Shown piece after piece: positions 49,115 to 60,000 of a DNA stretch of 64,000 nucleotides. Below the pieces are notes generated by a model. It searched no databases. It had not been told where the DNA came from and was given only the letters and a program-made list of their open reading frames with translations. Each line of letters starts with the position of its first letter. Position 1 is the stretch's first letter. Source of the DNA: Ramazzottius varieornatus (lineage: Eukaryota > Tardigrada > Eutardigrada > Parachela > Ramazzottiidae); contig BDGG01000019.1 in the NCBI GenBank assembly GCA_001949185.1, positions 213,231-277,230 of the forward strand, read 5' to 3'. Made by a program: the position numbers and the translations under genes.

Positions 49115-52100
49115 TTACAGTGAGGCATTGCTGAAACTAACGCGTTGGCGCAGTCCATCCAGTTCTATGTATTGAGCGTCATGAGTTTCTCTAAGAATCG
49201 CTATCTGATAATAGGCCATCAGCTTTGAGAATCCCGGTCGATCGGTGCTTTGAATGGACCAACACATCTTCATCAGATCGTACCTGCAGAATTAACCACT
49301 CAGCAGTCCCCAGGGACGGAAACAATTTTGCAGTGCTTACATGGCGGTGGGACAAAACCTCGGTTGTTCCAAACGATGGCCATCCTTGAGCCACCCTTCA
49401 AACTCGGTGATGCGGCCGGCAATGCTCATGTTGGAATAGGGTAGCATCCCCAGAGAAAAGATCTCCCACGCTAATACGCCGTACGACCACACATCAGTAC
49501 TCTCATTGAAGGACAAGGTGGACAGAGTCTCCGGCGCCATCCATCGTACCGGCATAGGAGCCTAACAGATTCAAGGGCATAAATTCCTGTACCAGCCACC
49601 TTCCTGAGCGCTGCTACGAAATGGTCGCATTTAGATTTTCTTACCGTCTGCTTGCCTTTAGAATGAACGTAGCTCTCCTCGTACAAGCGAGCCATGCCGA
49701 AATCGGAAATTTTGGCAATCCTGGTTTTTGTTAGCAGAACGTTCCGCGCAGCCACGTCTCTGTGGACAATGTTTTTGGATGATAGGTATTCTAGTCCACG
49801 ACAGGTCTGATAAGCGAAATCCACAAGGTCGCTGGTTGTAAGGGTTCCAAGCAAGCTTTCTCTTGCGCAGTATGCCGACTCGTTCAATGCTGACGGTGCC
49901 AGGTTCAGGGAAGCTTTTGGACAGGATCGTTCAAGTGGCACTGGTCCAGCTATGTTACCGTCTTCGTCCAGCTCATTGACGTAGACATTCGGTGACGATC
50001 GAACGTACTCCAGACAGGACAACAGTGACCCGAGCTCGCATAGCTCGAGCAACAGGGTGGGATAGTCTGGTGCCAGGGAACAAAATGGCGTTGAGTATCT
50101 GATCATGCACTGGTCAAAAAAACAAAGTAATCAACTTGACTGTACTTCTCACCGCCTCCTACGATACCCAGAAGATTCACTAAATTTCGGTGTTGTCCGG
50201 CTTTGATCATAGTCCGTACTTCTTGTTCGAATAAGGCCTTCAGAATTTTATCGTCTTCGGCCAGTCGTGTATTGAGAACTTTTGCCGCAACTGGAACACT
50301 GTCTTCCATGCCCGGTAGTCCGAACGCCACAGCTGCGTACACCGTCCCGAACTCTCCTTTTCCAAGAATAATCAGGCCTGGAACGAAAATATAAGATTAC
50401 GCTCTGTGAGGCTCAGAACACGGAAGAAGACTACAGGCGGCAGCTCAAGCCAACTCGCCCTTCTCTCAAAGTGGCGCAGGCTACCAGCTAACGTCACCGA
50501 GAAGGTGCGCCTGATGAGCTTACTTCTCTGCAGCTGACTCTGGGAAATCACGAACCGCCGGAGCTCTCGGCCAACCAAGAAACCATAGTCTTTGGCTCCG
50601 GTGAACTTCTTCAGGAGTTCTTTGCGACGTACAGTTCTTCGGTGGTAGAGATATAATACTGCTGCAACTAAGGCCACCACGAGAAAGGCTGATACCAGAA
50701 TTGCAGTCAGCAGTTTCGTGCTGGTGGCCATTGCCGACGCAGCATTTTCCAGGTCGTCGTCCAGCACCGAAGCGCCGAACTCTGAGCCCATCTGTTGTGA
50801 ATAGTGAATTTTAGGGAAAGCCTTTTGTGCTCGTCGTAAATCTTTTTCGTCCTGCGCGGACCAACCGAAGGCGTTCCTGGTCAAATTTCTGAGGCTCATG
50901 TTGGCAGCTCCACTCCAGAAGTGAACGTACTCCCCCAGATTGGTCATGTTTCGCTTATATCTTCGGATCCCATTGTCGTCTGTGTCGGAAGGAAAGTTCT
51001 GAGTCAGAATCTTAAAATATCGTGACAAAACGTTGGCTGCGCCGTACGCGTCGTACAGAGGTAGGCACCAGTCCCTCAACCAGCAAGAACCATCACAAGG
51101 AGAAGCAAACGACAGTTGTGAGTTATTGTTGACAACTTGCTGCGCTTGCGTTGTTTGGTTGAGCGTCAGAAACAGATCGTATGCTATGATGTCTTGCAGT
51201 GCTGTGCCGACGGATGGTAAGTTTTGTTTACCATAAATTCCACCTGAGCTTCCGACAACGAAGTATGACAATGCCAGACCAATGTCAAGTTTCGCTCGTA
51301 TGTTTCGCTTATCCCAAGACCACGCGGTAGTATCATTACTGTCACAAACTAAGATACTGCGGCGACCGTACGTGCTTTCCCGTTGCAGAGATGTGTAGCA
51401 TCTTTGCGGAGTTCCTTCACGGAAAACTACGTAGAGGACAGATTCGCCGCGTTGATGCATTGGCCCATACTGTCGACAAAAATAAGCCCATGCGTCCTGG
51501 ACGTACAAAAATATCCAACGGTCTCCCTTCGCGTAAATACCGTCACCTGCCGTTGGTATATTTTGCATGCGTTCGAAGTAAATTGCGAAGTCATCAGTGT
51601 AGCTGGACAAGCTGACGACACGTTCCTGATCTGACCAGTAGTCATTCAAGGTTCGAGGCGGAGGTATCCGGGTCTGCGCGTTTCCTTCCCATTTTTCCTC
51701 TGCAAACAACATATAGTAAAGTCCAGGTCTACACCTGTCAGAGCAATGCAGAAATTCTGTACGTGTACACGCGCGAAGGGAAAGTCTGGAACAGTAAAAA
51801 GTTTGGAACAGGCGATTCCGAAACAGCGGAACGGAAGTTCGTACGTACTTGTGCAATTCACACTGATGCACTTTTTGACAATTTTCTATGGTTGAATTCT
51901 GAATTTGCCGTCGTTTTCGCCTGTTCCAAACTTTCCCTTCGCGCGTGTACCAACGTTACCTATGTTGACAACTTGTTCCAAAATGTGTTTGAAACGCAAC
52001 GTACAACGGCACACGGTGCACTTACGGCCAGGTAATTGTCTATAGTCCATTTTTGAAGAAAGGAAGACAGCCTCTTGGTTCGGCTGAAGGACAGTTTCGT

Positions 52101-52767
52101 CTGCACAACTGACGATTATATCCAGGACCTGATCACCAACTGGAAAAGCCAGCTGGTTAGTAAAATTGACCACGTTGTCGTTTATCTTCCACGCCAGGAA
52201 CTTTTCCGACCAAAGCAACTGAATCAGTTGGAATCCATCCAGATCTAACTGCGGTTTCTCGACATTGAATTGGTTGTTATCCACGTAGAGTTGATTAGTG
52301 GAATGCGGATCAGGAAATAACATGTAGATGTTCTGCCATGACAGGTTCTTTCCGTAAAAGGTCACCCCTGTACTCATCCTCTGAAATTTCGAGCAGATAG
52401 GTTGCGCACACATAGCGGAACTCAAGCCAACGTCCACCTCAGTCGCTGCACCACCTGGTAATTTGACTCGAAAATCCAGTAAGCCATACTCGAAGGCAAA
52501 ATTTCCGTTGGTACTAACCATCCAGCTCAAGGTGCCGTTGGTGTTGGATGCCGATTGATTCCACAAGTCTTGAGAGCATCCCAGATTTAGTGTATTGTTT
52601 ATGAGATACCTCTCCTTCTCCAAACGCGATTCTGCGCCTGCATGCCTCTCGTACACGGTGAGAACGTTAGAAATGATCAGATTTACAGAATGCGGCTCGC
52701 TGGGATAGCCTCTGACCATAGAAAGGCAAACTGCTAACAAGAACTTCTCAACAGTCCGCCGAGACAT
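49115..52767 (-). CDS. Receptor tyrosine kinase B, paralogue of A
   Basis: Six exons (52767-52026, 51699-50524, 50377-50153, 50066-49645, 49561-49341, 49283-49115) give 984 residues. Exon number, intron phases and the 225-nt third exon are the same as in receptor A. Signal peptide [16 protein letters not shown]16-like part with [13 protein letters not shown] and [16 protein letters not shown]; second ectodomain with [35 protein letters not shown] and [17 protein letters not shown]; membrane helix near 578-600 ([19 protein letters not shown]). The kinase has [15 protein letters not shown], canonical [20 protein letters not shown] and [14 protein letters not shown], so it should be active. The kinase insert is longer and different from A. 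Ligand unknown. The degenerate glycosidase fold suggests carbohydrate binding. An upstream in-frame ATG at 52798 is an alternative start. Confidence 0.88.
50452..50520. repeat. GGCGCACG palindromic element
   Basis: In receptor B intron 2, a few bases from the exon end: CAAAGTGGCGCAGGCTACCAG...GAAGGTGCGCCTGATGAG. Confidence 0.75.
51760..51951. repeat. MITE-like inverted repeat in receptor B intron 1
   Basis: Arms GTACACGCGCGAAGGGAAAG / CTTTCCCTTCGCGCGTGTAC continue into TCTGGAACAG / CTGTTCCAAA; the spacer is about 130 bp. It lies in the intron homologous to the one carrying 45402-45575, but the arm sequence differs. Confidence 0.85.
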
Positions 52768-54067
52768 CGTACTGGTGCTGGGCAGACAAATGACCATCGC
52801 TGAACCATCAGAGTCTAGACTACAATTTGTTTCAGAGACACAAAACAAGTATGTTCTTTTTTATCCGAAGTCCATTTCTTGCTGTGTTCGCGCTTCGTTC
52901 ACGTATTCCTTCGCATTTGTTCGTTCTGACTCTTCCGGTTTTCTTTTATACACTGTACGAAGCGTATTTTACTCTTTATCACTGTTCGAGCGGACCATAA
53001 TCAGCAAACACAGGGGATATTGAACTTTTCTGTTGGGTTGTTTTCAGTATACAGCATAGCTTGCTCTACCTACTGCAAGATACTGCTGGAGTAGCAGCCG
53101 AAAAATGCGACGAACCAGCATTTTACACGAGGTAAACGACATGATTCGGGCATATTCTTTTTTCTCAGCTCCTGTTGCGTGTAACCAACCGCTTCTTGTT
53201 TTTGAGGTAGATTCATCCCTCTCCTCATGGTCTCAGTATGTTTGAGAACGACAGCGCGTTGCAGATCAGAGGAATTTGTTCTCGGAGAGGGATGTGTCTG
53301 TCACTCTGTTCAATGTAAAAAAGCCTAAGTTAAAATTGTATCAACAGACGTACAAGTGTACGATAAAATTAACCGTTAAAAATGGGCGTAACACTCCAGC
53401 CGAGCTTAATTACGACTCAGCCAATAAGAATTAGGTTTTGCTGCATACGCAAATTTCATTGGCTTAACCATCTGGCTCCATACACCCATTTTTACCGTTT
53501 ATTTTGTCGTAGACTGTACGATGAGAAATGAATCAAGCGTGTTCAAACCTTTCGCGTTGCCCGAGTAATGGTGCGAAAATCCACACGCCCGAATTATGTC
53601 TTTCACCTCGTTTGTTCACTTAACGGCATCGTTCAGGATAGGAAAAGGTGCGATACTGAGAGCCGCAAACAGTTTCAAGCAACAGGTATGCCTAACTGTA
53701 AATGTTCGAGGTGGCTCCCTCTTCCAATACAACCACCGTCCCGAGACCGCCCTCCCGCCCCCCGACTTCGTTGAAAGTCTGGACCTTCGATGTTCCAGTC
53801 AACAGGACATGTGGCTACGATTTGTCTCACAACAAGTGTCCGTCTTGATGCAAACACTTTTCTTGAAGTAAACTTTGTGAAAATCACAGTGAGATTTCAT
53901 CAAACGAGGAACGATGAAACGGGAAGGAGAATGGGTGCATCGTACCAGCGTGTGGTTGGAAAAATCTTTGGCCCGGGGTTTTATCCCGAAAAGCTTTAGC
54001 TAGTACAGCACGAAATTAAACACACATTCATCTTACGCTGGTCTTTGTCGAGGAATGTCCGGAAAGT
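52768..54067. other. Gene-free interval upstream of receptor B
   Basis: Holds the receptor B promoter, one MITE (53359-53511) and the 3' flank of ATR. Small open frames have no family match. Confidence 0.5.
53359..53511. repeat. MITE-like inverted repeat
   Basis: The ends TACGATAAAATTAACCGTTA and TTTACCGTTTATTTTGTCGTA pair, with AAAATGGGCGTA / TACACCCATTTT and GCCAAT / ATTGGC closer in. Total about 153 bp, no coding capacity. Confidence 0.85.
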
Positions 54068-57000
54068 TCAAAGGTACGGCGCCCAACCAACATACCTAAA
54101 AACAACAGTACGAACTGTAAGAATTCGGCCATCCACTGAAATGTCCAAGAACCTTGGCGACCACATACATTCTCGAAAGATTCCGTTCGGTGGTCGCTTC
54201 CCGAATCAGATAGTTGACTTCTCCTTGCACTGACAGAGCCACACTATCCGACACACCGCTAATCTGGCCAGTTATTCGCTGTTCGATTTTCAGCAAGTTA
54301 GCCACGGCAAGCTCGTTTACCATCTCTCCACTTTCACTCTTTGTACCTGCAGAGTTGAGAAAATTTCCCATCAGTACACGCCCATTTTCGGTCAGTATTC
54401 CGCCAACTCGACCCAGACACCCCAGAGACCACACACACGCACAAAAGAACAGTAAGACTGCACCTTTTCCTTGCCAGTCGACCAGCGGATCATGTACGAA
54501 CGTCTTGAGTACACCCAACATCGTATTCTTCTGCTCCCGGATCACCTTCAACGTCAACTCACAGGCGGTGCGGAAGAAACCTTCCACGCCCAACGGACCC
54601 ATGGCGTCCACAATGTTATGCGTTAGTCTGAAGAGTCCAAACAAAAATAATTCTCAAGAAACGAAAGCAGACGGAAGCCCTGCAAAAAAACTCCACAATG
54701 TCGCTTTTTCAAGCGGCGCACCCTGTCGGCCAACAGTACCGGTAGCGCGCGCCACTTGAGATAACGATCGAGCCGAGTTTTCCCAGTGCCGCACTCCATC
54801 GGCCAACAACAATGGAAGCGTGCGCCACGTGGGAGCAACACTCGATAAGGTCGTTTCTCCGAGTGGCGCATGCCCGCGGTCAGTAATACTATTAGCGTGC
54901 ACCACTTGAAAGAACAATCAGTCGAGTTTGGCCACCGAGCTCTCGGATACCACAGGACGGAAACTGACGGACCTGAATGGGACTCTTTCAGGTACTTCTA
55001 GTCGTTCGCCATTGTTGAACAGACAACTAAAATCCACATGCAGAATTTCCCCATTGGTTTCATCAATGAGGATATTCTCGCTATGTCGATCCCCCAGGCC
55101 CATGATATACCCGACAATACTCATGACCGCCACGTCCCTCGAGAAGTTCAGTCTGGCCGTCAGCCACTCCATAGAATCCGCGAACTTCTTTTGGAACCAA
55201 ATGTGGAAGACGGGCGGGTAGGCCGCCAGGACTTTCCTGAAATTAGCGATGCTTTCTTCGATCGGCCTGTTTGGGTTGTAGTTGAGCGTCTTGAAGATAG
55301 GATTGTGAGGATCTATTCGAGTGTCTTTGTATGTTTGGATGAGTATGGCGCGTATGGGCCCCACGTTGGGTACCCATTCGAGAATACCGCAGTCCTCGTT
55401 AAGGGGAACGACGAAGTAGGAGCGGATCTTCAGTTGACGCTTGCGGCACTCGGCATCTTCGCGCAGGAACTTCTCGACAATGTTGATCAGGTCCATGAAG
55501 CGGCTGTCCTTGCGGAGGTCGTCTTTGGGCTTGCAAAGCAGTGTGTAGGTCTGTCCATTCGAGTCGATGAGGGAGACCTGCAAAGACAAGCAACCTTACC
55601 ATCCACTCACAAAGACCCGTATTTGGAGCAGTACAAGGTTACAATCTAAAACATGAGGAGAACCGGAAGGTCGGCAAACAACCGCGAGAAAATTATTTTC
55701 TCAGCTGGCGCACGTTTTCAGTGATGTCGGCCGCAGCCATGCGCCACTTGATAAAACGATGCTGTTGTGTTTCTTTGCTACATCAAGTGACGCACGGTTT
55801 CGGTGAAACTACCTGGAAAAGTGCGCCACATGGAAAACTGATCTTGTCGAGTTTGTACAGTGGCGCACGTATTCGGTATCAATGGCTAGAACTGTGCACC
55901 ACTTGGAAAAACCCATCTGACCGAATTTCCTCACCCAGGTTGCAAGTTTCAAATTCTAAGGAAAGTACAAGTTGGTTTAGGGTACCTTTTTGGGTTTCAT
56001 GAGAGAAGGCATGTAAACAAACTTGTCCACAAACTCCCGAATGGTGGGCAGAGTGTCACTGAAGGCTTCGTGTTTCTGCTGGTACCCGTCCGTAGGGAGG
56101 ATGGGGTTCATGAAGGCGCTGAAGGGCAGGATGGGATGGAGCCAGTCGTCCTCTTTCAACAGGCGACGTAAGGTACGTGTCTCACCACACTCGGAGAAGC
56201 TGTCCGTCTTGGAGTTTCCCTTGGGCTGGATGTTACACAGCACGGCCAGCTGGGAACAAAAGTCTTCTTTCTTGGTCAGAAACGTCAGTAACGGAGCCGG
56301 CTGATCTTTCCTCACCAACTCCATAATCCTCTTATACCTGGAAACGAAAACCACAACTGAAGAGATGTCGTATGGAATTATCGCGCAAAAAATGAAAATT
56401 ATTCTGAATGGGACGTCGCGGAAAATGACTTGATCATGGTCGTTTTCTGGCGCACACTGTCGGTCAGTAACAGTGATAGCGTGCCCCACTTGAGATAGCA
56501 TCATGTTCAATTCAGCTGCCGATGTCCCGAATATCGCAAAACGTAAAAAACTGAGAAGACTCTACCTGTCCTTCCTTGTTTTCTTCTTGGACAGGTTCAG
56601 CGGTGCCAGATGCCACATGGCCTGTTGCGGGAAAGCTTGGGTTGTCTTTGCGATGATTTCCGCCAATAAGACGAAGGCTTGTTCGTTCGGGTGGCATATC
56701 CTCGAAATCAGCTGCGGCATCGCCGTGAGGAAAACGTACTTCGGGATCCTGGCCAGTCCCTCTTTCATAATACTAACAAGAGAAACGAGCCATCACTTCC
56801 TCAAATTCGTACGACGGTCAGGTGCCGTGAAAAAGACATTCACACCTGCGTAAGTTGTTGAACTGTTCCTGTATTTCCTTCGGTGCTGTATCCTTGCCCT
56901 TCTTGAAGGGGTACTCATACGTGAACAATGACGAGAAGTCCAACCATAGCGTCAGCAGCCTCGGCAGCGACTGATGGACGAAATGACAGCCATACTTGAG

Positions 57001-60000
57001 CGAGTTGACAAAGTCGCCCACGACCAGTAGGACCTGATCACCGTAGACCTTGAACTCCTCCTTGGTGACTTTGGTGCTCTTGCCCTCGAGGACCTTATCG
57101 CGATACTGACCCAAGTAAAAGTGGCTCTTCTCCACATTGGGCATTAGTTTCACCACCTCGCTAAACTTCTCCACCATCTCGGTTGTCTCTAAGCTCTTGC
57201 TCTCTTCATAGTACCTATAATGACAATTTACAGAATGTGATTTTGCGCTATTTTATTCGAGACATCGGGAAGTGAGCTCACCCAAGTTGTCACCTCAGGT
57301 GGCGCACTGTTTAATTGCTATCGGCTGGAAGCGTGCGCCACTTGGAAAAGAAACCGACTTGGTCGATTTTGCTTGCTTTACCAAGTGGCGCACGTTCCAA
57401 TGTTATTTACTAAAACCGCGCGCCACTTGGAAGGCGAATTTCTTTGTCGACTTCCCATTCCTTATTGTTTTTTCTTTATCACACTCCTTATTTTTTTTTT
57501 GTTCGTTTATTTATTGAACTTAACCAGTACCTGGCCAACAGCAATTTGGTTTTGGCGAACAGCGGGGAAGTTCGAGCGAGGTCGGACCACGAGTCGTTGC
57601 GGACGACTTTTTCCAGTGAAGCAATGGCTTGTTCTTTCTGGCCCTTAGCCCATAACCACTTGGCTTGTTCGGCTGGTAGTTCGGGTGGTGAATAGGCACT
57701 GGCGTTGAGGAGAAAACTGTAGGCTGTTTGGAGATGTTGAGACTGCCGAGCCACCTTGGCGCTGTGCAGCCAACAGTTGCCGATCTCCAGACGGAGTTCC
57801 GGTCGCTCCGTAGCTTCGAGAATGATGCGACGGACCGTCAGGATCTTCTGGATGTTCGCGTAGGATGGTTGTGCCAGCGCTAGCCTGCAACAAGACCATA
57901 GCCTTAGTCTTTACAGATCGTACAAAATCGGCATGGCATCGTTCCGTGAACTTCCTCCAAGCGGCGCACCTTCTCAGTGCTATTGACAAGAACCGTGCGC
58001 AACTTGGAAAATCCGATCTCGTCGAGTTTGTCTGGTTTGCCAAGCTCTCGTATGATAAATAGCCCACTTTTCTTTCAGTAAGACAATCGGTAATTTTAGT
58101 CTGCCTATCTTACCTCGTTTTCCACTCAGCCAGAAGTTGCGCTCCCGGCTTCACAACGAACTTCATCTCCTCGTCCGGCTCGATTCCGAACCACGTTGTG
58201 GCGCCTTCCTCCAGCTCTTGTAGCGCATGTAGATCTACAATTTGGTCGTAACATCGATGGTACGCTCGCTTCTGCATACTGGCAGCACAAACGGGCGCCA
58301 TCATCTGCGCCCGAAGGTTCCCCATCGTCAGCTGGAAGTCAGCCGAGTCGCCTTTCTTACAGTCCAACAGCAACCTACCCACTCCCACACTCCATTTATT
58401 CGGTAGCTGCCCAATCGGCTCATTCTCCAAATGATTCTCCAGCGCACCTGTGGACATTTATCAGGAAAATATAAGTACCAGATAACAGGTTGAAAGCTAG
58501 GCAAAAGAGCCTGACTAGATCGTTTATCCAAGTGGCGCACAATTAAAGCAAAAACACTAGAACCGTGCGCCACTTAGGAACAAAATCCTGGTGAGCTTTT
58601 TTGCCGAACTACTGTAGTTGTGAAAAGTGAACTTCCTGTTACATTTATCAGTTCCTCTCAGGTTTAAATCTTCAATCAGATGTTCACAAGAAGAAGAGTG
58701 TCTGAGGAATATTCAAAGTACCCCATTGGCTGAGTTTCCATGCTGCTTCGATCCGGAGCTCGTTCAAGTCATCGATCCAGTCCAGGTGTTCGCTAAGGAT
58801 GCCATTAGAGCATGACAATGCTGTGTTGGCTTCGTCGAGACCCAGGAGGCACCTCACGACATGCCTATGGTTATCGGGCTTGAACTGGCTTTCTGGGAGT
58901 CGCGCGAGCTGCTCGAAGCACGACAGCGCTTCTTGGATGTTTCCATTGGAAAGATGAAGGATGGTCTGGTCTTCGATGGAAGGTTCACAGGTACGCATGC
59001 TGTTGAGACCGGTGATACCGTCGGTCTCGTCCAGCGCCACGTAAATACTCTAGGAAAAAAACACAAAACGACAAAATTACTTCTGGGGGAAAGTATATTA
59101 GAAGTCTGGGGAACGAAACATACAAAATTGTCTTCTCACGTGCCGTACACTCTCGGCCAAATATCAATGCAAAGCGCGCCACTTTATGCGACAATCTTGT
59201 ACGTTTCGATCAAATTTTATGTATAAAATATGAGCTGACCTGTAGAAATTCCAGTTGTTCCTTCTGGTCTTTCCATCTGTTCAGCGACTTGTCCTCCAAC
59301 CTCAAGAACTTCTCATAATGGAACATGGCTCTCGCGTAGGCTTTACAGCTGAAGCTAGCCCGTGCCAGCAGTTCGTCATCGACGCTCTCCACGAACCGCT
59401 TCACCGACTGCACCAACTCCAAACAGTGGCTGCTGGTCGCATGGCTGGGTGAGATGTGCACCTGCTCGTCCCGCACACACCTGGCCACGACATCTTCTTT
59501 CTTGCTCCACTCAAACAGAAAGTCCAGCAGGGAAAGGATGGTTTGAGTGGCCAGTTGCTGGTAGTCGGGATGGAAGTCTGACGGCCTTTTGTACGACTCA
59601 AGGACCTAAAAATAAGCCGAATACAACCTTCTCAAACTAAGATCATTCCAGCTCAAACCTGAACCAATCTCGCAGACCAGCGTACATGTACCCGTAAAGT
59701 TGTCTCTGCCCACATGTACGCAGGTCTATGATAGAACCCAGTGCACATGCGGCGCGCGAGAAGGCAGAATGGTAACGTGCGCGTCCTTCACAAACCTGCG
59801 TACACCCTTGAAGACAATTACATGTTCAAGGGTACGCAGGTTCTTGACGAACTGAGTGATTTGAGCGGGAAGGTGCGGTAACGGTTCCACACACCGTTGT
59901 AATTTCGAAAGCGAGGTCTTGTTTGAACGCCTCGTCACAGTGAACCATCAAGTACAGCACGATGTACGGCAAAAGAGACACGCTACGGTTCACATCATCT

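Noticed and set aside
54690-54945. CRISPR-like array of regularly spaced palindromes
   Set aside because: The units are dispersed eukaryotic intronic hairpins with variable spacing, no unique spacers of constant length and no cas genes.
55038-55649. 203-codon plus-strand open frame
   Set aside because: Antisense to the ATR kinase exon, which has all PIKK motifs on the minus strand.
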